From the NCBI RefSeq assembly GCF_000312445.1, contig NZ_HE997182.1:248001-312000 (forward strand): a stretch of 64,000 bases of DNA, read 5' to 3'. The first letter of the stretch is position 1; the number at the start of each line of letters is the position of its first letter. Source of the stretch: Phocaeicola abscessus CCUG 55929 (GTDB lineage: Bacteria > Bacteroidota > Bacteroidia > Bacteroidales > Bacteroidaceae). A program made the position numbers and the translations under genes. Positions 51,834 to 61,033 of the stretch are shown in pieces. A model generated the notes under the pieces. That model did no database searches. It saw only the letters and a list, made by a program, of their open reading frames with translations, and was not told the DNA's origin.

Positions 51834-54800
51834 TTATAAAGAAATTCTGACACCCACTATATGCGTTCGAGGCATCGGCGTCATCAAGGATTCCGGATCC
51901 CAAGCCGGCCACTTGGAAAAATACAATAAATTATGGCCGGAGTAATAGACATCCATGCTCTCTATCCCGAAAAGTCCGAGAAGGGATTTGGGAAAAGCAT
52001 ACGAAAGAGAAACATCTTGCAAACGGACGAACGATCTCGATTTATAGATCATCAACCCTCCGCCGAAGACATTGATGTTGGTCGTCAAACGCGCATAATC
52101 GTTGATCGGATTTTCCGGCGTCCAGTAGGGAAACTTCCAGATATTCATCTTATCGTAAGAGTCGGCGCCGCTCCGGTGCAATGCGTTTCCGAAGGGGGCC
52201 TTGTGACCTAATTCCGCTCGAAGGAAGAAAGAAGCCGTAAAATGTTTGAGGAATTCGAAATCGTTCCGGAAACCGATTCGATAACGAGGTTGCTTATACC
52301 CGATGAACATCTTATCGGCAAGGGCTTCGTATTTTCCGTTCTGGTCGACATCTTCCGCTTTCCAATCTCCCGGCTCCAAGCGGTACTTGGCCGCTTCTTC
52401 TCGTTCGTTTTCCTGCCAGATTCCTTTGATTTTGTAATCCCAGATCACGTCGATGGCCCGACCGGGGAACCAATTGTTGGTATAATCGGGTACTTCCCGT
52501 TTGACTTTTTTCCCGTTTACTTCAATCTCTTCATAGTCGCCGAACAATTTCAGAATTTTATTTCTGTTCATAGAGAAAACGAGATTAGAACGCCATTTGA
52601 ATCGGGGGCGATCGATGTTGACCGTATTTAACGTCAATTCCAATCCCTTGTTCTGCAATTCTCCCAAATTGGAAGTTATACTCCTGTAGCCAGTTATTTG
52701 CGGAAGCTGGCGATCCATGAGCAGATCGTGGGTCTTCATCAGGTAGGCATCCACGGTAAGATCGATCCGGTTATCGAAGAGTCCCAAGTCTATACCGACA
52801 TTGAAGGCCTCTGTTTTCTCCCACGACAAATTCTTGTTCGACATGGTGCTCGAATAAGTGCCTACCTTCGTTTCGCTGCCGTTATAATACAGCGTCGACC
52901 CCAACTGGGCTAACGCCGAATAGGGACCTACCGCCCGATTGCCATTCTTCCCCCAAGAGGCTCGTAACTTAAGCTGATAGATACTCGGAACTTTGAAAAA
53001 TTCTTCTTCGGAGATTTTCCAGGCCAACGCTACCGCCGGGAACGTCGCTCGGGGATTTTTAGAACCGAAAGCCGAATAGCCGTCTCTCCTGATGGAAACG
53101 GTGAGCAGGTAGCGATTCGACAGCGTATAGTTGATTCGTCCCATCACGGCATCGCCCGAAGTCTCCGTATCCGTCGTGCCGACAGCCGGGTTTGTTCCGA
53201 ACTGGAGCCCGCTGTATCCTAACTTCTCATTGGGAATAAAAGATTGATTGGCGGCAAAAGTATTCCACGATCTGGTCTGTTCCGCACTGTAAAGCAATGT
53301 TACATCGAAAAGGTGAGGGCCGAACTGTTTTTTCCAGGTGACGATATTATCCAGCATCCAGTTATAGGACGAGAAGTCGTTCCTCGTTCCATATCCTCCG
53401 GAATGATCTCGTCCGCCCGCAAAGGTTTGGGAAGACCAGAATCTATAATCTTTGATAAATTCGTAATAAGGCTGAAAAGAAATTTTATAATTGAACCCGA
53501 ACGGCAATTTGATATTGGAATAAATGGTCGCGAAGAGCGAGTACACCCTTCTGAGCTTGTCCAATCCGTAATAATCGACAAATGGATTTTCAATTGTTCC
53601 GTAACTCGGATACCACCTCAGCGTGCCGTCTTCGTTGTACATCGAGCCGTACGGACTCAGATAATAGGTCCAGTCCAATACGGCGGGCACGGCATCTTCG
53701 TTTCGATCGGAAAAATGCGCATTGATGCCTACATTGAGCCACCGATTGATATCGAAGTCGAAATTCAGCCGGGTTCTGACCGTTGAATAGTCGTCGCCTT
53801 TGATCACTCCCTTATTATGCTGGTACTCGACAGACCAGAAATAAGACAGATTATCCGTGCCTCCGTTCACACTCAAATCGTATTTCTGTTTGCTTCCCGT
53901 ACGAAGCACTTCCCCTTGCCAGTCAATCGAATTCCCTTTGACATAATTTTCTATTTCGATGGGAAAGAAATTCAATCGGGTCAACCATTCCTGCGTATTA
54001 TCCGCCTGCGGATTGTTACTGGCGTTGCGCCAGTCGTCTATCGTGATCCCGGGCGGCAAGTTGTTCGGATCGTCGTAAAAATAGGAGGGGCGCTGCGTAT
54101 TTTTCGCTCTCATTACATCTCTTCGGAGAGTCAGGTATCCTTTCGCATCGTACGGAGGGAAGGTATGGGTGACGTCCGAAACGCCTAACTGCGTAGAGAA
54201 ATTGATCCGCGGTTTTCCCTTTTTTCCTCGATGGGTGGTAATCATAATGATTCCGTTGGCCGCCCTCGATCCGTAAATGGCCGACGAGCTGGCGTCTTTC
54301 AAAATATCAATCGAAGCCACATCCGAAGGATTGATATCGCGAAAGCTGCCGTTGAAAATCGATCCGTCCAACACGATTACCGGTTCGTTCGATGCTTTTA
54401 AAGAAGATTGTCCTCGTATTTCGATGCTACCTCCGCCTGCGGCAGTCGTTCCTTGCGTGGTATTGAGACCGGCCACAGAACCGGAGATCATATCGACGAT
54501 TTGCGTCATATTCTGGTTCTTAAAAGCGTTGGCATCCACCCGCTGGATCGATCCGGTCAAATCCGATTTCTTAGCCGTTCCGTAGCCGATGACGATCAGC
54601 TCGTCCAAGGTTTTGACATCTTCCTTTAACGTAATATGGAAATTGTCCCGGTTGTCGACCGGGACGTCCTGATCCAAATAGCCGATATACGAAATATGCA
54701 AGATGGCTCCTGCCGGAATCTCCAAAGAAAAATTCCCGTTCGTATCCGAAATGGTTCCGTTCCGGTTCGTTCCTTTTTCGAAGACATTGGCCCCGATAAC

Positions 54801-55169
54801 GGGTTCTTTGTTCGAGTCGACTATTCTTCCCGTCACTTTTTTCCTTTTTCCCCCGTCTCCCCGTACGGGGACAATGTTGCGAACAATAATATTTTTTTCT
54901 TTGATTTCATACGTGACATCCTGCCCGCTTAAAATCTGGCGGACGGCTTCTTCGAGGCCTTTATTTTCCACGAAGACGGAAATGATCTTTCCGGTATCCA
55001 AGTCTGAAGACGAGAAGACGAACGTATATCCGCTTTTTTCTTTCAATTCGTCCATCGCCTGTTTGACGGTTACCTTATCCATCTTCAACATCATTCCCTG
55101 CGCATTGACTGTGCCACACAAGACACAGCAAACCATTCCCGCATAAATGGCTTTTCTGATAGCAATCAT
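51834..55169 (-). CDS. SusC-type TonB-dependent receptor with STN signalling domain
   Basis: The protein has 1111 residues. The signal peptide ends at VNAQ (about residue 24). An STN domain (about 30-95, VKQAMDELKEKSGYTFVFSS) is followed by a carboxypeptidase-D-like domain (about 110-195, GRIVDSNKEPVIGANVFEKG). A plug (GSIQRVDANAFKNQNMTQIVDMISG, then RGQSSLKASNEPVIVLDG) and a large barrel come next. An N-terminal STN domain marks receptors that signal to a FecR-like anti-sigma factor; those genes lie directly upstream (55398-57147). It imports oligosaccharides across the outer membrane with SusD. The substrate is unknown; the GH20-like and Gfo/Idh genes suggest host or amino-sugar glycans. 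Confidence 0.95.
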   Translation of the reverse strand: MIAIRKAIYAGMVCCVLCGTVNAQGMMLKMDKVTVKQAMDELKEKSGYTFVFSSSDLDTGKIISVFVENKGLEEAVRQILSGQDVTYEIKEKNIIVRNIVPVRGDGGKRKKVTGRIVDSNKEPVIGANVFEKGTNRNGTISDTNGNFSLEIPAGAILHISYIGYLDQDVPVDNRDNFHITLKEDVKTLDELIVIGYGTAKKSDLTGSIQRVDANAFKNQNMTQIVDMISGSVAGLNTTQGTTAAGGGSIEIRGQSSLKASNEPVIVLDGSIFNGSFRDINPSDVASIDILKDASSSAIYGSRAANGIIMITTHRGKKGKPRINFSTQLGVSDVTHTFPPYDAKGYLTLRRDVMRAKNTQRPSYFYDDPNNLPPGITIDDWRNASNNPQADNTQEWLTRLNFFPIEIENYVKGNSIDWQGEVLRTGSKQKYDLSVNGGTDNLSYFWSVEYQHNKGVIKGDDYSTVRTRLNFDFDINRWLNVGINAHFSDRNEDAVPAVLDWTYYLSPYGSMYNEDGTLRWYPSYGTIENPFVDYYGLDKLRRVYSLFATIYSNIKLPFGFNYKISFQPYYEFIKDYRFWSSQTFAGGRDHSGGYGTRNDFSSYNWMLDNIVTWKKQFGPHLFDVTLLYSAEQTRSWNTFAANQSFIPNEKLGYSGLQFGTNPAVGTTDTETSGDAVMGRINYTLSNRYLLTVSIRRDGYSAFGSKNPRATFPAVALAWKISEEEFFKVPSIYQLKLRASWGKNGNRAVGPYSALAQLGSTLYYNGSETKVGTYSSTMSNKNLSWEKTEAFNVGIDLGLFDNRIDLTVDAYLMKTHDLLMDRQLPQITGYRSITSNLGELQNKGLELTLNTVNIDRPRFKWRSNLVFSMNRNKILKLFGDYEEIEVNGKKVKREVPDYTNNWFPGRAIDVIWDYKIKGIWQENEREEAAKYRLEPGDWKAEDVDQNGKYEALADKMFIGYKQPRYRIGFRNDFEFLKHFTASFFLRAELGHKAPFGNALHRSGADSYDKMNIWKFPYWTPENPINDYARLTTNINVFGGGLMIYKSRSFVRLQDVSLSYAFPKSLLGLFGIESMDVYYSGHNLLYFSKWPAWDPESLMTPMPRTHIVGVRISL

Positions 55170-55230
55170 AAATGAATTGATTTTTTAGGAATTAAAAATA
55201 AAATAAACTGGATCTTTTAGAAAGAATGTA

Positions 55231-55238
55231 TAACTTTG
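55231..55238 (+). promoter_or_regulatory. -7 promoter box of the antisense small RNA
   Basis: TAACTTTG is an exact TAnnTTTG match on the plus strand, opposite the susC leader. CTTTT about 17 bases upstream fits the -33 position. No protein gene follows on this strand. Confidence 0.65.
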
Positions 55239-55245
55239 CATCGCT

Positions 55246-55325
55246 AGTAGATCCTAATACCGCAATTTCATTGGGATTGAAGATGGAGGTACCGGAAGAT
55301 GGTCAGATTTTCCGGTACTTTTTTA
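55246..55325 (+). ncRNA. Putative cis-encoded small RNA opposite the PUL susC leader
   Basis: This is a short transcript of about 80 nt, predicted between the promoter at 55231-55238 and an intrinsic terminator. In the terminator GTACCGGAA (55289-55297) pairs with TTCCGGTAC (55310-55318), followed by six T. It is on the strand opposite susC and FecR and lies in the gap between them (55170-55397). In Bacteroides fragilis, the small RNA DonS and similar RNAs sit in exactly this place in ECF/anti-sigma-controlled PULs and repress susC expression. No convincing open reading frame is present in the 80 nt. Confidence 0.7.
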
Positions 55326-55397
55326 TCTTCCATCCTCTCTGTTCAAAGGATTTTCATGTTCATACCGTATTCGTTTTTAAGGTTCGACATCAAAGGT

Positions 55398-56342
55398 TTA
55401 TTTATATACGACGAGCGTATCATTTTCGGTTTTGTATTTCAGTCGCTGTGTGCCCGAGAGCATGTCCAAGACCTGATACACGTTTTGTTCCTCGCGGTTG
55501 AAAGATCCGTAAAAACGCTCGTTCCACAATTTCGGATCGGCAATCCGGATGTTTACGTGATAGCTCCTTTCCAACTCGCGGACGATGTCGGGGAACAATT
55601 CTTCATCGAAGAACAGGACGCCGTCCATCCACCCTTTTGCCTTTTGAGGCTCAGATAACGAGATTCGCATTTCTCCGGTGAGCTTGTTCAAGGTCATTTT
55701 CTCCGAAGGGGAAAGGTATCGGAGATCCGTCTTTTTCACCCGATTATCCAACGCTACGCATCCTTCTTCCAACTCGACCATCACCTCTCGGTCTTCCTCG
55801 TAATTCCGGAAATTGAATTTCGTTCCGAGCACCGTCACATTCAGGTCGGAAGTCCGTACACAGAACGGAAGGTTTTTATTCGTTTTCACCTCGAAAAAGG
55901 CTTCTCCCCGAAGGGTCAACGTTCTGCTTTTCATTCCGAAACTTTGCGAATAGATAAGCCTGGAACCGGCATTAAGCCACACCGTAGAACCGTCGGGCAG
56001 TTGCAACTTGGTTTTCGAACCTAAGGGAGCTTCTACGACCATATCCGTCAAACTCTTTTCGAATCGTTGCTGGCCTTGCCAATACGATACGACGGAAACC
56101 ACCCCCAAAAGGATGGCCGCCGCCGCGGCATAACCCAGCCTTCGAAGCAGACGGAATGACTTCCGCTGCCGCTTACTGGCGAAGATCCGTTTTCGAAACC
56201 GTACGAAAGCCTTTTCCGCCTCATAAGTATGCCTATCGTTGGCTGCGAGAGACGAAAACCAAAGTTCTTCGTCCGTATCGTCCATTTCCATCGGAAAAAG
56301 GAAATCGGACAAATCGTCTGCTCTTTTTTCTTGCTCTTTCAT
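55398..56342 (-). CDS. FecR-type anti-sigma factor of the PUL
   Basis: The protein has 314 residues from the ATG at 56342. The longer frame to 56399 adds residues unlike the family. A cytosolic acidic N-terminus is followed by one transmembrane helix (LGYAAAAAILLGVVSVVSY, about 88-106) and a periplasmic FecR domain. That domain has VEAPLGSKTKLQLPDGSTVWLNAGS, FFEVKTNKNLPFCV, VTVLGTKFNFRNY and the C-terminal DUF4974 region. It holds the ECF sigma factor and releases it on a signal from the SusC STN domain. Confidence 0.92.
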   Translation of the reverse strand: MKEQEKRADDLSDFLFPMEMDDTDEELWFSSLAANDRHTYEAEKAFVRFRKRIFASKRQRKSFRLLRRLGYAAAAAILLGVVSVVSYWQGQQRFEKSLTDMVVEAPLGSKTKLQLPDGSTVWLNAGSRLIYSQSFGMKSRTLTLRGEAFFEVKTNKNLPFCVRTSDLNVTVLGTKFNFRNYEEDREVMVELEEGCVALDNRVKKTDLRYLSPSEKMTLNKLTGEMRISLSEPQKAKGWMDGVLFFDEELFPDIVRELERSYHVNIRIADPKLWNERFYGSFNREEQNVYQVLDMLSGTQRLKYKTENDTLVVYK

Positions 56343-56465
56343 ACCTAAAAGACAGACAAAAAAGGAGGGTGGGTAGCAGAACACGATTTTATTTTTCAAA
56401 AATCAATCCTCACAAAGGAAAAAAGAGGTTTGCGGAACTCTCGAAGCCTTCAAAACGAAGAAAAA

Positions 56466-56488
56466 AATAATTTGCGGGCCTCCCGCAA
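56466..56488 (-). terminator. Intrinsic terminator between the sigma and anti-sigma genes
   Basis: TTGCGGG (56472-56478) and CCCGCAA (56482-56488) form a 7-bp stem with a 3-nt loop. On the minus strand it is followed by ATTATTTTTTTC. It would end or attenuate transcription after the sigma gene, before FecR. Confidence 0.6.
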
Positions 56489-56544
56489 GCATTCCGGGGG
56501 AAATTAAAAAGGGGGCGTGTCAAAATGGAAGTTCCGACGCATCA

Positions 56545-57147
56545 TCACAAAGCGGCAATTCGGAAAAACAACAAAGGGAAGAAAACCCAATAACGGCTCA
56601 ACCTTTCCCGAAGAAAAGCCAACGATTTTTTGATATGATACTTGACGGTATTGACCGAAATTCCCAACTCTCGGGCAATTTCTTCGTTTTTTTTATGCTC
56701 GAAGCGGCTTTTTCTGAAAACGCTCCGGGATTCGACGGGGAGGGCTTTTACCGCTTTGACGATTTCGCTTTCCAATTCTTTTTCCAACAGGTAGCCTAAC
56801 GGATGTCGATCGGTTCTCTCAAAGAGCGAACGGAATTCGGCCTGCTGATTCGGGAGATTGGGAAAACGGATCTCCCGTTTCGCCTGTTCGGATTCCAAAC
56901 AGTTGAGACAGCGGTTGCGCACAGCTTGCATGAGGTATCTCCGCAACGACGTTTGTATGTCTAACGCCTCTCGAATTTCCCACAGATGAGAAATCGTATC
57001 CTCCACCATCGCTTCAGCCAAGAGGGGATCTTGCAAAAAATCCTCGGCCATTCGACACAATAGTACATAGTGACGATCGTACACGTAACGAAAAGCAGCT
57101 TCATCTCCCCGTTTGAGTGCCTCTACGATTTTTTGTTCCCTTTCCAT
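56545..57147 (-). CDS. ECF sigma factor of the PUL
   Basis: The protein has 200 residues. Region 2 is in DEAAFRYVYDRHYVLLCRMAEDF, followed by VEDTISHLWEIREALD. Region 4 is in ALPVESRSVFRKSRFEHKKNEEIARELGISVNTVKYHIKKSLAFLRERL, a clear helix-turn-helix. This Bacteroidales PUL sigma-70 subfamily acts with FecR and SusC-STN. It lies upstream of the anti-sigma factor with a 202-bp gap that contains a terminator. Confidence 0.92.
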   Translation of the reverse strand: MEREQKIVEALKRGDEAAFRYVYDRHYVLLCRMAEDFLQDPLLAEAMVEDTISHLWEIREALDIQTSLRRYLMQAVRNRCLNCLESEQAKREIRFPNLPNQQAEFRSLFERTDRHPLGYLLEKELESEIVKAVKALPVESRSVFRKSRFEHKKNEEIARELGISVNTVKYHIKKSLAFLRERLSRYWVFFPLLFFRIAAL

Positions 57148-57244
57148 AGCATAGACAAAAGATTCCCCTCAGATGCATCGTCATCTTTACAGGTCGGCGC
57201 AAACAGACTCTCCTCCTTCTTACCGGACTTGGCGAAGCCCGTCC

Positions 57245-57724
57245 TCAATCCGGATAACGGAGATGAATTTTCGCGGGATTTTCCAACACTTCGTGAAGGA
57301 ATTTGGCCGATTCCCATTTAGCCATGGGCAAGTCGTGCAGCAGATAATTGCCGCAATCCTTCGGTCGGGCCCCGGGCACTTCCCCTTCAAATTCCGCCAT
57401 AAAGCGGAACGTTTCCTTCATCAGTTCCACGATGTCGCTCGATTCCCAATCTCCCTTTACCAGCAGATAGTTACCGGTGAGGCATCCCATCGGTCCCCAA
57501 TAGACGATTCTGTCAGCCCATACGGGATGGTTCCTCAAATAAGTAGCCGCCAAATGCTCAATAGTATGAAGAGCTCCGACATGGAGCGTCGGCTCGCGGT
57601 TGGGTTCTTTCATGCGGATATCAAAAGTGGTGACCGTTTCTCCGCTGACATAATCTTTTCGGGAGACGTAAATACCGCGCAACAAGCGAATGTGATCAAT
57701 GGTAAAACTTGGAATGGTTTTCAT
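57245..57724 (-). CDS. luxS: S-ribosylhomocysteine lyase (AI-2 synthase)
   Basis: The protein has 159 residues. The metal ligands are His53 and His57 in HTIEH and Cys124 in KDCGNY. The catalytic Cys is in GPMGCLTGNY (about residue 81). It splits S-ribosylhomocysteine into homocysteine and the AI-2 precursor. It overlaps the Pfs gene by 4 bp and completes the detoxification of S-adenosylhomocysteine. Confidence 0.96.
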   Translation of the reverse strand: MKTIPSFTIDHIRLLRGIYVSRKDYVSGETVTTFDIRMKEPNREPTLHVGALHTIEHLAATYLRNHPVWADRIVYWGPMGCLTGNYLLVKGDWESSDIVELMKETFRFMAEFEGEVPGARPKDCGNYLLHDLPMAKWESAKFLHEVLENPAKIHLRYPD

Positions 57725-58431
57725 ATGCTGTTCAATGATAGAGTTTGAGGTAAAGCGTTAAGAAAAGCTCGGGTGACACTAAACGAGCGGTCGGCTATCG
57801 TTTTCCAGAAGTCCGTATATTGTTGCCAGCTGTTTTCCGCCTCCGGCGTATCGCTGACGGTACGGAAGCTGATAAACGGTACTGCATAGAGATAGCAGAC
57901 TTGCGCAATAGCTCCGGATTCCATATCGACGGCCAGCCCTTCGGGGAAGCGTCGTTTGATTTGCTTGAGTCGCTCGCCGGCCGTAATAAACTGATCGCCG
58001 CTGCAAATCAGTCCGTCGTAGATTTTCATATCCGTTTTCAGTTTCAAGGCGCAATCCATCAAGGTTTCGTTTCCTTCAAACCGCGCTGGAAAGTTCTGCA
58101 CCTGCCCGTATTCGTTCCCCTCGCCGCACCAAACATCGTGGTAGACGACCTGCCTGCTCGCCACCACATCCATCACGTTTAAACGGGTATCTATGCCTCC
58201 CGCCACGCCGGTGCTGATCAAACAATCGGGTTGGAAGCGACGGATCAGCTCCACGGTGCCGACGGCAGCATTCACTTTTCCGATGCCACATTGCATCAGG
58301 ATCACCCGGTTGTACCCGATCATTCCTTTCATGAAACGAAAAGGTCCTTCGCTCAAAGCCTCCTTTTCCGAAAGCAATGAATCCACCTGCTCCCTTTCCG
58401 CCTCCATGGCCGTTACGATACCTATATTCAT
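57721..58431 (-). CDS. mtnN: 5'-methylthioadenosine/S-adenosylhomocysteine nucleosidase
   Basis: The protein has 236 residues from the ATG at 58431. An 8-residue in-frame extension falls between the promoter and this ATG and is rejected. Features are MNIGIVTAMEAER, the GIGKVNAAVGT ribose site, ISTGVAGGI and AVDMESGAIAQVC, whose Glu contacts ribose. FRTVSDTPEAENSW holds the catalytic Asp. It supplies S-ribosylhomocysteine to LuxS. It starts the pfs-luxS operon. Confidence 0.94.
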   Translation of the reverse strand: MNIGIVTAMEAEREQVDSLLSEKEALSEGPFRFMKGMIGYNRVILMQCGIGKVNAAVGTVELIRRFQPDCLISTGVAGGIDTRLNVMDVVASRQVVYHDVWCGEGNEYGQVQNFPARFEGNETLMDCALKLKTDMKIYDGLICSGDQFITAGERLKQIKRRFPEGLAVDMESGAIAQVCYLYAVPFISFRTVSDTPEAENSWQQYTDFWKTIADRSFSVTRAFLNALPQTLSLNSI

Positions 58432-58456
58432 GATCGTCTCTCTTCTTTTTGTCATG

Positions 58457-58464
58457 CAAATGTA
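58457..58464 (-). promoter_or_regulatory. -7 promoter box for pfs-luxS
   Basis: The minus strand reads TACATTTG (TAnnTTTG), 25 bases upstream of the ATG at 58431. Confidence 0.65.
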
Positions 58465-58486
58465 TAAATTTTATCAGAGTATATCA

Positions 58487-58494
58487 TTACCTTT
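58487..58494 (+). promoter_or_regulatory. -7 promoter box for the YfhO-GH92 operon
   Basis: TACCTTTG matches TAnnTTTG, 25 bases before the ATG at 58520. It is divergent from the pfs-luxS promoter. Confidence 0.7.
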
Positions 58495-58519
58495 GCGTAA
58501 GAAATAAAAAGAAAGCCTT

Positions 58520-61024
58520 ATGAATGTCATCAAAAGACTCCTGCCGGATTTTATCGCTGTGATCGTATTCATCGTCATCTCTTTCGCCTATTTTACGCCG
58601 ACAGTGTTCGAAGGGCGGATCCTGTTCCGTCACGACGCTTCAGAGGGAGTCAGTGCCGGGAGGGAAGCCCAAGCCTATTATGAACGGACGGGTGAACGGA
58701 CCCGCTGGACGAATTCGATCTTCGGAGGCATGCCCACCTATCAGATGTCGCCGAGTTATTCATCGACGGATACCTTAAAGGGGGTGGAAAAGCTTTATCA
58801 CCTATTCCTTCCGACGTATGTCTGGTACGTTTTCGCAATGTTGTTAGGGTTCTATATCCTATTGCGCGCATTCGATTTCAACGTTTGGTTAGCCACTTTC
58901 GGCGCGATGATTTGGGCTTTCTCTTCTTATTTTTTCATTTTGATTGCGGCAGGACATATCTGGAAATTCGTCACCTTAGCTTACATCCCGCCGACCATCG
59001 CCGGCCTGGTCCTGACTTATAAGGGAAAGTATCTGTGGGGGGGATTTCTAACCGCTCTGTTCGTCGCCTTGCAGATCATGTCGAACCATGTCCAGATGAG
59101 TTATTATTTCCTCTTTGTCATCTTGTTCATGGTCGTCGCTTTTGCCGTCCAAGCATACCGAAAGGGAGAAATGTCCCGATTCTGGAAAGCGACGGGGGTC
59201 ATCGCGCTGGCGGGAATGACGGGGATTTGCATCAACCTCTCCAACTTATACCATACGTACCAATACAGCAAAGAGACAATGCGAAGCAAAAGCGAGCTTG
59301 TGAAACAGGATCGCGAAAACCAGACGAAAGGAGGCTTGGAACGCGATTACATTACCCAATGGAGTTACGGAACGGGGGAGACATTCTCGTTATTGATCCC
59401 GAACGTAAAGGGAGGCGCCTCCGTCCCGCTGTCGCAGAACGAGAAGGCGATGAGCAAGGCCAATCCCGCTTATAATTACATATACAATCAGTTGGGACAG
59501 TATTGGGGAGAACAGCCGGGCACCTCCGGCCCCGTTTATGTGGGCGCCTTTGTGGCATTCCTCTTCCTGTTAGGTTCATTTATTGTAAAAGGGCCGATGA
59601 AATGGGCGCTTCTGGTGGGCACCATCCTGTCCGTCCTCCTCTCTTGGGGAAAGAACTTCATGGGTTTCACGGATTTCTTCCTCGATGTCGTACCGATGTA
59701 CGATAAGTTCAGGGCCGTTTCATCCATCTTGGTGATCGCCGAATTTACCATGCCGCTATTGGCCATCATGGCATTGAGAGAAATCATCCGTCAACCGCAG
59801 CTATGGAAAAAGCGTCCGAAAGCTTTTGTCGTCAGCTTCGCCGCAACAGGCATCGTTTGTTTGCTGTTCGCCATCGCGCCGACATTCTTTTTTCCCAGTT
59901 TCGTCTCTTCGGCGGAGATACAAGCGCTGCAAAGCATCCCCGCGGAACAGTTAGCCCCACTGCTGAGTAACCTGACCGATATGCGTGTCAGCATTTTCAC
60001 TTCGGATGCCTGGCGCAGCTTCCTGTTCATTCTGATCGGATCGGCGATTCTGCTAGCCTATTGCACGGGGAAGATCAAAGTACGACTGACCGTCGTCTCG
60101 CTCTTTTTGCTTTGTCTGATCGATCTATGGACGGTGAATAAACGGTATCTGTACGACGGCCTATTCGTCCCACAGTCGGCCCGGATCGATTCCTTCCTGC
60201 CGTCGGATACCGACAAGCAGATCTTGGCGGATAAGGCTTTGGATTACCGCGTGCTGAATTTGTCGACGAATACTTTTAACGAAAACTTCACCGCTTATTG
60301 GCATAAGAGCATAGGCGGTTACCATGCGGCAAAACTTCGCCGATATCAGGAAATGATAGAAGCGCATATTTCCAAAGAAATGACTCGGCTCTATCAGGCC
60401 ATCGTGCAGGCGAACGGCGATATGACGCGGTTAGACGCTTCGGAATTCCCCGTCTTGAACATGCTGAACACAAGGTACGTGATCCTACCTTTGCAGGGAG
60501 GGCAGACCACCTCCGTACTGAATCCTTATGCGTTGGGAAACGCGTGGTTCGTCGACAAGGTTCGAACCGTAAAAAATGCGAACGAGGAAATAAACGCTTT
60601 GCATGAGATCAATCCTAAGGAGATCGCTGTCGTCGACGAATCGTTCGGCAAACGGATCCAAACAACGAATGTTATCGATTCCACCCGATCGGTCAAACTG
60701 ATCGCGTACGAGCCCAACCGCTTAACATATGAAGCGGACTCGAAAAACGGAGGCGTGATCGTCTTTTCCGAAATCTATTATCCCGGATGGACGGCAACCA
60801 TCGACGGACAGGAGGCGCCCTTCGGACGGGCCGACTATATCCTGCGGGCGATGAGCGTCCCGGCAGGAAGGCATACCGTCGTCTTCGATTTCCATCCGAA
60901 GTCGTTGGCTTTGACCGAGAAGATCGCTTACACGGGCATAGGCCTATTGGTGCTCGTCGCAATCGTCCTCGCCTTCCAGACCTTTCAATATCTGAAGAAA
61001 AACATCAAAACAGGAACAAATTAA
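58520..61024 (+). CDS. YfhO-family multi-pass membrane protein
   Basis: The protein has 834 residues. About a dozen transmembrane helices are followed by a periplasmic C-terminal region with YYPGWTATIDGQEAPFGRADY and a final helix. The YYPGW/VPAGRHTVVFDFHPKS block is the YfhO signature. Members resemble GT-C-type membrane glycosyltransferases and, in Gram-positives, add sugars to lipoteichoic acid. In Bacteroidales the role is unknown but likely in surface-glycan modification. The GH92 gene starts 9 nt downstream. Confidence 0.88.
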   Translation: MNVIKRLLPDFIAVIVFIVISFAYFTPTVFEGRILFRHDASEGVSAGREAQAYYERTGERTRWTNSIFGGMPTYQMSPSYSSTDTLKGVEKLYHLFLPTYVWYVFAMLLGFYILLRAFDFNVWLATFGAMIWAFSSYFFILIAAGHIWKFVTLAYIPPTIAGLVLTYKGKYLWGGFLTALFVALQIMSNHVQMSYYFLFVILFMVVAFAVQAYRKGEMSRFWKATGVIALAGMTGICINLSNLYHTYQYSKETMRSKSELVKQDRENQTKGGLERDYITQWSYGTGETFSLLIPNVKGGASVPLSQNEKAMSKANPAYNYIYNQLGQYWGEQPGTSGPVYVGAFVAFLFLLGSFIVKGPMKWALLVGTILSVLLSWGKNFMGFTDFFLDVVPMYDKFRAVSSILVIAEFTMPLLAIMALREIIRQPQLWKKRPKAFVVSFAATGIVCLLFAIAPTFFFPSFVSSAEIQALQSIPAEQLAPLLSNLTDMRVSIFTSDAWRSFLFILIGSAILLAYCTGKIKVRLTVVSLFLLCLIDLWTVNKRYLYDGLFVPQSARIDSFLPSDTDKQILADKALDYRVLNLSTNTFNENFTAYWHKSIGGYHAAKLRRYQEMIEAHISKEMTRLYQAIVQANGDMTRLDASEFPVLNMLNTRYVILPLQGGQTTSVLNPYALGNAWFVDKVRTVKNANEEINALHEINPKEIAVVDESFGKRIQTTNVIDSTRSVKLIAYEPNRLTYEADSKNGGVIVFSEIYYPGWTATIDGQEAPFGRADYILRAMSVPAGRHTVVFDFHPKSLALTEKIAYTGIGLLVLVAIVLAFQTFQYLKKNIKTGTN

Positions 61025-61033
61025 ATACTCAAT

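Noticed and set aside
55299-55658. Plus-strand reading frames between susC and FecR
   Set aside because: They extend through the small-RNA terminator and lie antisense to FecR; no protein-like features.
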